Positions 1 through 8,121 of a DNA stretch of 19,408 nucleotides are shown in pieces. A model generated the notes under the pieces. That model was given only the letters and a program-made list of their open reading frames with translations, did no database searches and was not told the DNA's origin. The DNA comes from Aequorivita sp. (lineage in GTDB: Bacteria; Bacteroidota; Bacteroidia; Flavobacteriales; Flavobacteriaceae). The translations under genes and the position numbers were made by a program. The stretch lies in NCBI GenBank assembly GCA_020435865.1, contig JAGQYZ010000047.1:1-19408 (forward strand). The letters run 5' to 3'. Each line of letters starts with the position of its first letter. Position 1 is the stretch's first letter.

Positions 1-317
1 TTTTGCACGTGGACGATCTTGCAAAAGCGGTTGTTTTTTCAGTAAAAAATAAATTGCCCGAACATTTATATAATGTGGGTACGGGAACTGATGTTACCAT
101 AAAACAGTTGGCAGAAACTATACAAAAAGCTGTTGGCCATAAAGGGGAAATAGTTTGGGACAGTTCAAAACCAGATGGCACCCCACGTAAATTAATGGAC
201 AGTGGCAAGTTGAACGCTCTTGGCTGGAAGGATTCCATAACATTGCCCGATGGAATTGAAGCTACATATAGTTGGTTTCTAAATAATCAAGAAAACTTTA
301 AGGAAGTAAAACTATAG
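1..317 (+). CDS. fcl: GDP-L-fucose synthase, C-terminal part (5' end outside window)
   Basis: This is the last 104 residues of a short-chain dehydrogenase/epimerase family enzyme. GDP-L-fucose synthase converts GDP-4-keto-6-deoxy-mannose to GDP-L-fucose in the cytoplasm with NADPH. The fragment starts in the conserved (F)LHVDDLA segment, has NVGTG at fragment residues 24-28, and carries KPDGTPRK at 56-63, which is the diagnostic substrate-binding stretch of this family. It ends at the usual distance after a GW..(I)xLxxGI..TY.W segment. The TTG at position 3 is an internal Leu codon, not a start; the reading frame is open to the window edge. Its place just before wzx suggests that gmd and other sugar-nucleotide genes lie to the left and that fucose enters the polymer (inference). 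A related deoxysugar epimerase/reductase is possible but less likely. Confidence 0.92.
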   Translation, partial: LHVDDLAKAVVFSVKNKLPEHLYNVGTGTDVTIKQLAETIQKAVGHKGEIVWDSSKPDGTPRKLMDSGKLNALGWKDSITLPDGIEATYSWFLNNQENFKEVKL

Positions 318-363
318 TTTTGAAAAGGAATCGAAGGATTATGATGAAATTTATATGTAATAA

Positions 364-1728
364 TTGAAGGAGTTAATAAATAAAATACAGTCCAAGCTAG
401 GGATACATAGTGATCGGACAAAAAACATAAGCAAGCATGTTTTGCTTTCCCTTTTATACAGAGGCGGAAGTATTTTTGCAACTTTTTTATTGGTGCCTTT
501 AACCATTAGGTTTTTAGATACCGAAAATTACGGGGTCTGGCTTACCATAAGTTCATTTATAGCTTGGTTTTCTTTTTTTGATGTTGGCTTGGGAAATGGC
601 CTGAGAAATAAATTCGCTGAAGCTAAGGCAAAAGGAGATTTTGAATTGGCAAAAGGTTTTGTCAGCACGGCCTATTTTAGTCTAGGGCTTATTTGTTTGG
701 GGTTACTCTGTGTTACTGTATTGGGGAGTTTTTTTATTGATTGGGCAGCTATTTTTAATGCTTCCGCCAGTTTAAAAGGTCAATTGCAAATATTGATGCC
801 GATAGTGTTTGGATGTCTTAGTTTACAATTGACAGCAAAATTAATTGCAACCATTTATACCGCTGATCAGAAACCTTCAGTTGAGGGAAAGATTAGCTTT
901 ATCACTTCTACAAGCTCATTAATTTTAATTTGGATACTTACAAAAACAGCTACTAGCTCCTTATTAATTTTTGGCGCATTGTTCTCTCTGTTACCGGTAT
1001 TAATACTCATACTTTTTAATGTCTATGCTTTTTCCAACAGATATAAAAAGTATAAACCCAATATATTATTATGCAAAAAAATATACTTCAATGAGATTTT
1101 TGGGTTAGGAGCAACGTTTTTTATAATTCAATGTTCGGTAATTATTTTATTTTCAACGGATAATTTTATTATTACACAGTTGTTTAATCCAGAAGAGGTG
1201 GTTCCATATAACATAGCTCAAAAATATTTTAGCATTTCATTGATGATCTTCAATATGCTTTTGACGCCATATTGGTCTGGCTTTACCGATGCATATACAC
1301 ACAAGGATTTTTTATGGATTAGGAAATCAATGAAAAATTTGAGCAAATTCTCATTTGGAAGCATGCTCCTAACATTCTTTATGGTATTACTTTCACCTTT
1401 TTTTTACAAATTATGGATTGGAGACCTCGTTTCTATTCCTTTTAATTTGACCTTAAGCATGGCTGTATTTTTTATTATATGTATTTTTTATTCACCATAT
1501 AACGCTTTTATTAATGGTCTGGGTAAAGTACGGATACAAATGTATACTTTAGTTGGAGCAGCGATTTTAAATATTCCCCTATCTATAATTCTAGTAAAGT
1601 ATGCCTCAATGGGAGTGGAAGGGGTTATCACGGCTACTATTATATGTATTATACCCCATGCGATTATTTGCCCATTGCAGTATTCAAAATTAATTCGAAA
1701 TAAGGCCAGTGGTATATGGAATAAATAA
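364..1728 (+). CDS. wzx: Wzx-type polysaccharide flippase (MOP/MATE superfamily)
   Basis: An integral membrane protein of 454 residues with roughly a dozen hydrophobic segments, as expected for the oligosaccharide flippases that move undecaprenyl-linked repeat units across the inner membrane. The N-terminal region (about residues 20-80) has the family pattern: LLSLLYRGGS, then VPLTIRFLDTENYGVW, then FDVGLGNGLRNKF with a conserved Arg/Asn pair in a cytoplasmic loop. The only reasonable start is TTG at 364, because an in-frame stop lies directly before it and the next Met is more than 100 residues in. The resulting N-terminus (MKELINKIQSKLGIH) is a natural amphipathic lead-in. A tiny ATG-initiated frame (341-367) ends in the same TTGA. 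Gene order with GTs and wzy supports the role. The substrate cannot be read from sequence. Confidence 0.92.
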   Translation: MKELINKIQSKLGIHSDRTKNISKHVLLSLLYRGGSIFATFLLVPLTIRFLDTENYGVWLTISSFIAWFSFFDVGLGNGLRNKFAEAKAKGDFELAKGFVSTAYFSLGLICLGLLCVTVLGSFFIDWAAIFNASASLKGQLQILMPIVFGCLSLQLTAKLIATIYTADQKPSVEGKISFITSTSSLILIWILTKTATSSLLIFGALFSLLPVLILILFNVYAFSNRYKKYKPNILLCKKIYFNEIFGLGATFFIIQCSVIILFSTDNFIITQLFNPEEVVPYNIAQKYFSISLMIFNMLLTPYWSGFTDAYTHKDFLWIRKSMKNLSKFSFGSMLLTFFMVLLSPFFYKLWIGDLVSIPFNLTLSMAVFFIICIFYSPYNAFINGLGKVRIQMYTLVGAAILNIPLSIILVKYASMGVEGVITATIICIIPHAIICPLQYSKLIRNKASGIWNK

Positions 1729-1817
1729 GATGCCCAATCTAAATAGCATTCCCAATATGGAATATTTGAACCTTAATTTTTTTATTTTCCCAAACAATAT
1801 ACACTTTGATTAATATT

Positions 1818-2954
1818 ATGGGTGTAAATTATAAAACAGATAAGATGAGAGTTTTGCATTTGTTTAATGAAATAAATTTTTCGGGAGCGGAACTCATGTA
1901 TAGAGATGCAGCAGACTATTTCCGGGAAAAGGGTGTGGAAATGTACGTGTTAGGGACAGCCAATAATTTCGGTAATTTCATTGATAATTTTAGGGAAAAG
2001 GGAATAAACACAGTCCATAAACCATATAGAAGCAGGTTCGTTCTTTCCAGAGCAGGACTTTCTTTCTATTGGTTTCTATATAAATTCCTTAAACAGAATA
2101 AAATTGATGTGCTTCATATACATAGAGATGATATCTATTTTGCAGCAGTAATCACATATATATTAAGAATTAGAAGCATAAAAACACAACATAGTATCTT
2201 TTATAATAGAAAGTTTACGCTTCCAATATCAATAGCAAGAAGGAGAATCGTTAGAATTTTCTTTAAAACAGGTTTTCATAGCATCGGCGAAAGTGTACAA
2301 AAACATGAATTGAAATATTATAAAAACCCGTCTACTAAAATTAACAATTGGTATAATTCAAAAAGATTTTATGAGTTTACCGATTCAGAAAAAAGTGAGG
2401 TTAAAAAGAGATTATATATCCCAAAAGATGTATTTGTGGTTATATCAGTGGGCGGATGCGCAGAGATAAAAAACCATCATGATGTCTTGAAGGCTATTGC
2501 GAGTTTAAAGGGAAAACTAAATATTCTGTATTTACATTTAGGGAAAGGTAAAACAGAATGTGAAGAGAAAAAATTGTCAGAAGATCTGGGTATTAATGAA
2601 ATGGTACGATTTGAAGGAAACAAGGACAATGTGAGAGATTATTTAATAGTTTCCGATGTCTTCGTTATGCCTTCAAAATTTGAAGGATTGGGTAATTCCT
2701 GCCTCGAAGCCATGGCATGTGCTATTCCAGTTATTTTATATAATGTAGTAGGCTTAAGAGATCTTATTTCCAATAATGATAATGGATTTTTAATTGAACC
2801 AAATCCAAAAGAGTTAGCAGATAAAATTGTTTTATATTCGGATAATCCTGAATTAAGAAAAGAAAAGGGTTATAATGCTTCCGTGTTTGTTAATAAAAAC
2901 CACAGTATGTATAAAAATGTTGATTTAATGTTGGCATTTTATAATAAAGGCTAA
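1818..2954 (+). CDS. GT4 family glycosyltransferase (GT-B fold)
   Basis: A retaining GT-B glycosyltransferase that should add one sugar from a nucleotide donor to the lipid-linked repeat on the cytoplasmic face of the membrane. The N-terminal domain opens with MRVLHLFNEINFSGAE, a typical first Rossmann strand with a Gly-Ala-Glu acceptor loop. The C-terminal donor domain holds VISVGGC, then SKFEGLGNSCLEAMAC with the EX7E pair at E289 and E297 (numbered from the ATG at 1818). I chose ATG 1818 (378 aa). ATG 1845, immediately before RVLHLF, is an equally plausible start and TTG 1806 a less likely one. It lies between wzx and wzy. Arginine codon use is strongly skewed: 19 of 21 Arg codons are AGA/AGG, unlike the genes further right. 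Donor and acceptor are not predictable. Confidence 0.9.
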   Translation: MGVNYKTDKMRVLHLFNEINFSGAELMYRDAADYFREKGVEMYVLGTANNFGNFIDNFREKGINTVHKPYRSRFVLSRAGLSFYWFLYKFLKQNKIDVLHIHRDDIYFAAVITYILRIRSIKTQHSIFYNRKFTLPISIARRRIVRIFFKTGFHSIGESVQKHELKYYKNPSTKINNWYNSKRFYEFTDSEKSEVKKRLYIPKDVFVVISVGGCAEIKNHHDVLKAIASLKGKLNILYLHLGKGKTECEEKKLSEDLGINEMVRFEGNKDNVRDYLIVSDVFVMPSKFEGLGNSCLEAMACAIPVILYNVVGLRDLISNNDNGFLIEPNPKELADKIVLYSDNPELRKEKGYNASVFVNKNHSMYKNVDLMLAFYNKG

Positions 2955-2986
2955 ATATTATGGAATTGCTATAGGGCTAAAGACAG

Positions 2987-4189
2987 ATGAATTTACCTAA
3001 GAAAAAAATAACAGTTTATCTATATACTTTCTTATTCGCTGCAATGAGTGGAAATCCTCTTTTCAGTATTTCAGGAGATACTTCCAAGTATATTTTTATT
3101 GCTTTTGTTCTTGTTTTAGTAGCAAAACATCACACCTACTTCAACCTTAAAAAAGGGATTATTTATTATAGATTTTTTGGTTTTTTTGCAATCATATTCC
3201 TATTCCAAAAATTGGTTTTGGGGTTTGTTTCATACCCTAGTGTTATAGCATTTATGGCCAGAATTACATTGGGCTATATAATAATTCGTTATGTTGGGTA
3301 CAATTTTAAATATGCTTTTTTCCAAATTATCTTTATGGTTTGCTTGATAAGCCTCTTTGGATTTGCTTGGAATGCCTTAGGAATGAATATACCTGCAGTA
3401 TATGTTATAGAAACAACTGCCCAATATTCAGATAACTCCTCAAGAAATATAATTTTATTCAACCAACATGCAGATGGACATAGAAATTCAGGCATGTTTT
3501 GGGAGCCAGGTGCCTTTGCTTGTTATATCTGTTTAACCTTTCTATTCTACCTAGGGAACATAAGAACTCTTTTGGAGCATCATAAATGGAAAGTTATCAT
3601 AATCCTTTTAGCTTTAATCACAACGTACAGCACCACCGGTTATATTGTACTTTTTATAATAGGAATAGCAACAATTTATATTGAATACAAAAAAAAATAC
3701 GGGGCCTTTGTTTTACCCATTTTAATAACCTTTGGGCTCATTGCATATATTACTTATGAGAATACTGACTTTATGAAGGAAAAAATGGACAACCAACTAG
3801 CTGCAGCATCCAAAAGGGACGAGGGTGAATTTGCTCCAGATCGTATGAGTGCACTCCTTTTCGACCTGCACTATATTGGAAAGCATCCTTTAGTGGGTAA
3901 TGGCATGCATGTTATAACTAGATTTGCCGACCATCCAGCCCTCCAAAAAGAAGATTTGGGGCATGGCAACGGCTTTAGTGATTTTCTGGCATCTATGGGA
4001 ATTTTAAGTTTTTTGTTTTACCTGTTTTATATTTTTCGGTACAATAAAAACCACGCTGCTATATTTGTTATTTGTATAATTTTTTTGTTGCAGGGAGAGC
4101 CCTTGCTGAATTATCCGCTATTTCTATGTTTACCCTTTGTATTTATATATGATGAAAACAATCGCCGTACTGTTAACTTGCCACAATAG
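2987..4189 (+). CDS. wzy: Wzy-type O-antigen/capsule repeat-unit polymerase
   Basis: A 400-residue polytopic membrane protein with about ten hydrophobic segments. Wzy proteins polymerise undecaprenyl-linked repeats on the periplasmic side. The clearest signal is RNSGMFWEPGAFACY from residue 166, matching the G-x-FWEPG-x-(F/A) pattern found in many Wzy/Wzy_C-like polymerases. It is followed by a helix cluster and a second periplasmic loop with LVGNGMH (around residue 302) and GHGNGFSD (around 326), whose Gly/His-rich turns are also usual. Overall sequence conservation in this family is poor, so the call rests on topology, the FWEPG motif and position among wzx and GT genes. The 3' end overlaps the next gene by about 40 bases. 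An O-antigen ligase is the main alternative, but ligases usually lack this FWEPG segment. Confidence 0.85.
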   Translation: MNLPKKKITVYLYTFLFAAMSGNPLFSISGDTSKYIFIAFVLVLVAKHHTYFNLKKGIIYYRFFGFFAIIFLFQKLVLGFVSYPSVIAFMARITLGYIIIRYVGYNFKYAFFQIIFMVCLISLFGFAWNALGMNIPAVYVIETTAQYSDNSSRNIILFNQHADGHRNSGMFWEPGAFACYICLTFLFYLGNIRTLLEHHKWKVIIILLALITTYSTTGYIVLFIIGIATIYIEYKKKYGAFVLPILITFGLIAYITYENTDFMKEKMDNQLAAASKRDEGEFAPDRMSALLFDLHYIGKHPLVGNGMHVITRFADHPALQKEDLGHGNGFSDFLASMGILSFLFYLFYIFRYNKNHAAIFVICIIFLLQGEPLLNYPLFLCLPFVFIYDENNRRTVNLPQ

Positions 4190-5009
4190 GAAAGAAAAAA
4201 CGTTACAGTGCCTTAAAACACTGTTTAAAGCTAATGTGCCTGAAAACTTAAAAATGGATTTTTTTCTGGTTGATGACGGCTGTACAGATGATACAGCTAA
4301 AGCTGTAAACCAAATTTATCCAGAAATAAATATTGTTTTGGGGAGCGGCAATTTATTTTGGGCGGGAGGAATGCGGCTCGCTTTCACTGAAGCCAGAAAA
4401 CATAGAGATTATGACGGATATTTACTTCTTAATGACGATGTGGAATTAACTAATGACTTTCTTTCAAAAATCATTGAAACCCAAGAATATTGCTTAAAAA
4501 AATATAAAAAAGGAGGTTTGTACGCTGGCTCCACCAAGGAAAAAAGATCTGGTAAAATTTCCTATGGTGGCAATGTGCTTACTAAAGGAATTGACCATCC
4601 CGCCTATAAATTAGTACAACCTTCAGAAGCTCCTCAGCCATGCCACCTTACGAATGCAAATGTTCTGTATGTGGAAAAAGAAGTAATAGACAAAATTGGT
4701 TTTTTCGATGAAAATTTTAGCCACGCCTTTGCTGATTACGATTTTTCATTGCGAGCTTTTAAAGCTGGTTTTCCCGTTTATATCACTCCAGGAATATGTG
4801 GATATTGTACAGATGATCACGGAAATAACTGGAGCAGCTCAAAGAAACTTAAATACAGAATTGAGTACCTAAAAAGTCCGACAGGCCTGGCCTACAAAGA
4901 ATATCTATATTACGGAAAAAATCATTTTCCGAATCAGGTTCCAAAAATGTTTGTGAAATTGTGGGTAAAAACCGTGTTTCCAAGTTTGTGGGATTTAAAA
5001 AATAAATAA
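4152..5009 (+). CDS. GT2 family glycosyltransferase (GT-A fold)
   Basis: An inverting GT-A glycosyltransferase of 285 residues. The first strand is followed by LLTCHNRKEKT, the nucleotide-binding segment carries VDDGCTDDT with the DDG triad at residues 41-43, and the DxD-type metal site is NDDVEL with D95/D96. The SGNLFWAGGMRLAF stretch between them is characteristic of GT2 enzymes related to rhamnosyltransferase-like capsule transferases. The later FDENFSHAFADYDFSLRA segment supplies the acceptor-side acidic residues, with a typical D-Y-D-x-S/C-xR signature. There is no membrane segment, so it should act on the cytoplasmic face. I chose the ATG at 4152; ATG 4149 is equally possible and TTG 4137 is in frame but unlikely. 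The start lies inside the 3' end of wzy, implying translational coupling. Specificity is unknown. Confidence 0.92.
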   Translation: MKTIAVLLTCHNRKEKTLQCLKTLFKANVPENLKMDFFLVDDGCTDDTAKAVNQIYPEINIVLGSGNLFWAGGMRLAFTEARKHRDYDGYLLLNDDVELTNDFLSKIIETQEYCLKKYKKGGLYAGSTKEKRSGKISYGGNVLTKGIDHPAYKLVQPSEAPQPCHLTNANVLYVEKEVIDKIGFFDENFSHAFADYDFSLRAFKAGFPVYITPGICGYCTDDHGNNWSSSKKLKYRIEYLKSPTGLAYKEYLYYGKNHFPNQVPKMFVKLWVKTVFPSLWDLKNK

Positions 5010-5017
5010 CTGATTTT

Positions 5018-5770
5018 ATGAAACTTATAGTCAATGCAGATGATTTTGGTTTTTCGGAAGAAGTGAATGCAAATATTGTGAAATGCCATCAAAATGGCAT
5101 TGTTACAAGCACTACCATTCTTTCAGGTGGACTTAAATTTGATGATGCTATACAAATGGCAAAAGAAAATCCAAAGCTTGGTATTGGCATACATTTGGCT
5201 ATTGATGGACCTAACAATATAGGAAAGAATTATACTACTTTGCTCGACCCACAAACGGGCGAATTTTATGAAGATATAGCCGCAGTAAAAAAAATAAGGA
5301 ATGGCGATTTTAATTTTGAAGAACTAGTTTCAGAATATTCAAAACAGATTGAAAAGGTCGAAAATGAAGGGGTAAAGATTACACATTTGGATCATCATCA
5401 TCATTTTCATCTCTATTTCCCAATTTTGAAAGCAGTGATTGAAGTGGCAAAAAAATATAAAATACCTTACATCCGCCCACAAAAAATCCTTTATGCATCA
5501 AATAATTCTTTTCCAAAAAAGATATACAGACTTTACCATCAATTCTATTTATCGAGCAGATATAGTACCGTAGATGGCTACGCTAGTCTTATTGGATGTG
5601 ATTCAGATCAGATGCAAACTAAGTTTCAAACTATTTTAAATTCAAATAAAAAAACAATCGAATTAGTGGTTCACCCCCTAAAGGAAAATGGAGAAGTTGA
5701 TTTTTTAACGAATCCTGAAATTGTTCAAAAAGCCCAAAACTATTTAATCAATTATGCGGATTTGATGTAA
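5018..5770 (+). CDS. ChbG/YdjC/HpnK-family carbohydrate deacetylase
   Basis: A 250-residue enzyme of the YdjC-like family, metal-dependent deacetylases that remove N-acetyl groups from amino sugars such as chito-oligosaccharides (ChbG). The N-terminal strand has NADDFG with D8/D9. The HL site in GIHLAIDGP supplies H59, and HLDHHHHFH (residues 123-131) supplies the dense His motif of the metal site. A late ELVVHP with H219 matches the conserved terminal His. There is no signal peptide, so it should work in the cytoplasm, perhaps on a sugar nucleotide or lipid-linked intermediate (inference). It lies 8 bases after the GT2 gene and 9 before the next GT4 gene, so it is part of the operon. A free amino group made here could be acylated later by the ATP-grasp enzyme of this locus. 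Confidence 0.9.
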   Translation: MKLIVNADDFGFSEEVNANIVKCHQNGIVTSTTILSGGLKFDDAIQMAKENPKLGIGIHLAIDGPNNIGKNYTTLLDPQTGEFYEDIAAVKKIRNGDFNFEELVSEYSKQIEKVENEGVKITHLDHHHHFHLYFPILKAVIEVAKKYKIPYIRPQKILYASNNSFPKKIYRLYHQFYLSSRYSTVDGYASLIGCDSDQMQTKFQTILNSNKKTIELVVHPLKENGEVDFLTNPEIVQKAQNYLINYADLM

Positions 5771-5779
5771 AAAATAAAA

Positions 5780-6889
5780 ATGAAGCAAACCATTTTGATA
5801 TTTCATCCTGCCTTGGCACCTTATAGGGTTGACTTTTTCAATGCTTTGCACCGAGCGTTCGAAGCCCATTTCTATTTTAATTTGATGAACGTAAGCGATC
5901 AAAAATTTGATCAGGACGATTTGAAAAGTAAGAGTGAGTTTTCACCTAATTATCTACAGAAAGGATTTGAGTTTAAAGGACGGTCATTCCGCACGGGTGC
6001 CATTTCAGCTATAAAAAAGCATAATCCGGACATTATTTTGTGTAGTGAATATAGCCCACTTACATGTTTGGTTTTTACCTATGTAAAGCTGTTCCGAAAA
6101 AACATCCGGTTTTATACCATAAGTGATGATAGCATTGATAATTCCATAGAGCGAAAAGGCACACGTAAATTGTTGAGAAATATAATTTCTAAAAATAGCA
6201 ACGGTATTCTTTTTACGAGTGAAGCGGTTTGCAATTGGCATAAAAAAAATGTTTCCAAAAAGATAAAAACCCTTGAACTTCCTATAATTCATAAAGATGA
6301 AGTGCTTCGAGCTCGATATTTTGACAGTTTAGGTGAAGCAAATGCAAACATTAAAAAATATAGTTTAAAAGAAAAAAAAGTGATCCTTTTCGTCGGAAGA
6401 TTGGTTGCCGTTAAGAACCTTCCGTTTCTTTTAAAATGTTTTTCAAAAGTTAAAAATGAGGATTGCCGATTGGTAATTGTAGGTGATGGGGAACTTCGGG
6501 AAGAATTGGAAATACTTACAAAAAACTTCAATATTTCAGACAAAGTTATTTTCACTGGAAGAAAGGAAGGAAAAGCGCTTAATAATTGGTACACATTTTC
6601 CCAAATATTCGTTTTTCCGAGCACCTACGAGCGTTATGGCGCCGTGGTAAATGAAGCCTTACTTGGCGGCTGTTACACATTATGTTCCACTGCGGCTGGC
6701 GCCTCCAGCTTAATCGACGATAAAAACGGACGTCTTTTTGACCCAAAAAACGAAATGGACTTTATTGAAAAACTTCAAATTGCAATAGACAATTCGGAAC
6801 CAATTGCATCAGAGTTAAAAACCCTTCACGAAAATAAAATGCCTTTCTCTTTTGATGAAAAAATAGGAACACTAATCAAGCAGTTATGA
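5780..6889 (+). CDS. GT4 family glycosyltransferase (GT-B fold)
   Basis: A retaining GT-B glycosyltransferase of 369 residues. The N-terminus MKQTILIFHPALAPYRVDFF is the common opening of GT4 capsule transferases, with APYR near the acceptor site. The donor domain starts at about residue 200 with VGRLVAVKNL, placing R207 and K212 at the phosphate-binding Arg/Lys positions. STYERYGAVVNEALLGG carries the EX7E pair E284/E292. The ATG at 5780 is preceded by TAAAAAATAAAA, an A-rich Bacteroidota-type leader, which supports this start. It overlaps the following gene by the four bases ATGA, so the two are probably translationally coupled. No membrane segment is seen; peripheral attachment to the inner membrane is usual for the family. 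The sugar transferred cannot be told. Confidence 0.9.
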   Translation: MKQTILIFHPALAPYRVDFFNALHRAFEAHFYFNLMNVSDQKFDQDDLKSKSEFSPNYLQKGFEFKGRSFRTGAISAIKKHNPDIILCSEYSPLTCLVFTYVKLFRKNIRFYTISDDSIDNSIERKGTRKLLRNIISKNSNGILFTSEAVCNWHKKNVSKKIKTLELPIIHKDEVLRARYFDSLGEANANIKKYSLKEKKVILFVGRLVAVKNLPFLLKCFSKVKNEDCRLVIVGDGELREELEILTKNFNISDKVIFTGRKEGKALNNWYTFSQIFVFPSTYERYGAVVNEALLGGCYTLCSTAAGASSLIDDKNGRLFDPKNEMDFIEKLQIAIDNSEPIASELKTLHENKMPFSFDEKIGTLIKQL

Positions 6890-7983
6890 AGAAAAAAATA
6901 CTGTTTATTCTTCATCTTCCGCCCCCCGTCCATGGTTCTTCCATGGTTGGTCAATACATAAAGGACAGTTCGATTATTAATGAAGGCATCCATTCTGAAT
7001 TTATCAATTTGGGCACTTCCAAATCTTTGGACGAAATTGGTAAAAACCCTTTTCAGAAAATTGGGGTGTATCTGAAAATTGTTTTTGAAACGCTAAAACA
7101 ATTGATTGTTTTTAGACCCAATTTGGTTTATATAGCACTAACAGCAAAAGGAAAAGCTTTTTATAAAGACTCTTTTATTGTTTTGCTGGCGAAACTTTTC
7201 AGAAAAAAAATAGTATACCATCTCCATAACAGAAGTATGATGGGCCGCCAGGAAAAATGGTTTGATGTTGTGCTGTGCAAGATGCTTTTCAAAAACACGG
7301 ATGTCATCTTATTGTCGAAGTATTTATACCCTGAAATTCAAAAATACGTGCCCGAAAACCGCGTGCATTACTGCCCGAATGGAATCCCGGATGCATTCAC
7401 GAAGATTCCAAACCTCCAAATTCCAAATCGCAATGAAGTTGTGCAAATCCTTTTTCTTTCAAATTTGATGAAGGCAAAAGGCGTGTTTGTGCTTTTAGAA
7501 GCCTGCAGAATTTTACATGAAAGGCAACTTCGTTTTCATTGTACTTTTATTGGTGGCGAAAGTGATATCACTTCAGAAATATTTCAGGAAAAAGTATCAG
7601 AACTCGGCTTAACAGAAAGCGTTCACTATGCCGGAAGAAAATACGGAGATGAAAAAGAACTTGCTTTTTCCGAGGCCGATATTTTTGCATTCCCCACTTT
7701 AAACGAAACTTTTGGCCTTGTAAATCTTGAAGCAATGCAGTTTTCATTGCCTGTAGTTTCTACAATTGAAGGTGGGATACCCGATGTTGTTAAAGAAGGA
7801 AAAACAGGTTTTTTGGTTGAAAAAGGAAACGCTGAAGCTTTTGCAGAAAAATTAGAAATACTGATAAATAATGTTGAATTGCGCCAGCAAATGGGCGAGG
7901 CTGGAAGATTGCGATTTGAAAAGCGTTTCACCTTAAAAACCTTCGAAAATTGCTTTTCATCGATAATCTTTAAAATAAAATAA
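6886..7983 (+). CDS. GT4 family glycosyltransferase (GT-B fold)
   Basis: A third GT4-type transferase, 365 residues. It opens with MKKKILFILHLPPPVHGSSM, where the proline-rich turn followed by HG-S forms the glycine-rich acceptor loop. The central region has the Rossmann linker YIALTAKGKAFYKD and HNRSMMGRQ. In the C-terminal domain FLSNLMKAKGVF gives the donor phosphate-binding Lys, and TLNETFGLVNLEAMQF gives the EX7E pair E274/E282, followed by a GGIPDVV loop that contacts the donor. Its ATG overlaps the previous stop (ATGA). It is the last gene before a 138-base gap, so it may end the first transcriptional block. Arginine codons are mixed CGN/AGA here. Donor sugar is unknown. Confidence 0.9.
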   Translation: MKKKILFILHLPPPVHGSSMVGQYIKDSSIINEGIHSEFINLGTSKSLDEIGKNPFQKIGVYLKIVFETLKQLIVFRPNLVYIALTAKGKAFYKDSFIVLLAKLFRKKIVYHLHNRSMMGRQEKWFDVVLCKMLFKNTDVILLSKYLYPEIQKYVPENRVHYCPNGIPDAFTKIPNLQIPNRNEVVQILFLSNLMKAKGVFVLLEACRILHERQLRFHCTFIGGESDITSEIFQEKVSELGLTESVHYAGRKYGDEKELAFSEADIFAFPTLNETFGLVNLEAMQFSLPVVSTIEGGIPDVVKEGKTGFLVEKGNAEAFAEKLEILINNVELRQQMGEAGRLRFEKRFTLKTFENCFSSIIFKIK

Positions 7984-8121
7984 ATGCATGCTTTTAGTTT
8001 CAACATTTTAATTAATTTGGCACCTCTTCCCCACAGCCTATAAACCGGCTTAAATACTGTAAACGCTATTAATGGTTTGTATATTAATTTAAAAATTTGA
8101 TTTTTTTATTGAACTGCAGTT
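7984..8121 (+). other. 138-base intergenic spacer between glycosyltransferase block and modification block
   Basis: This is the largest gap inside the polysaccharide locus to the left of the export genes. It is AT-rich and carries no open frame of note on either strand. I see only short weak inverted repeats (for example AGCC...GGCT around 8036-8052) and no hairpin followed by a T-tract. Sequences such as TTTAAAAATTTG near 8090-8100 only loosely resemble the Bacteroidota -7 element, without a well-spaced upstream TTG. It could hold a weak internal promoter for the five genes that follow, but this is not shown by the sequence. Confidence 0.5.

Noticed and set aside
364..500. Possible frameshift or truncated 5' end of wzx because of the TTG start
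   Set aside because: The TTG start gives a natural N-terminus in register with the family's first helix, so no missing sequence needs to be assumed.
1744..1763. Short inverted repeat ATTCC...GGAAT upstream of the first GT4 gene
   Set aside because: Only a five-base stem, expected by chance in AT-rich DNA; no evidence for an operator or terminator.
5390..5410. CAT repeat as a microsatellite
   Set aside because: It encodes the conserved His-rich metal-binding motif of the YdjC-like family and needs no other explanation.
7626..8006. 126-codon frame on the minus strand
   Set aside because: It lies antisense over the well-supported GT4 gene, has low-complexity Ser/Phe/Lys composition typical of reverse-strand shadows and no recognisable domain.
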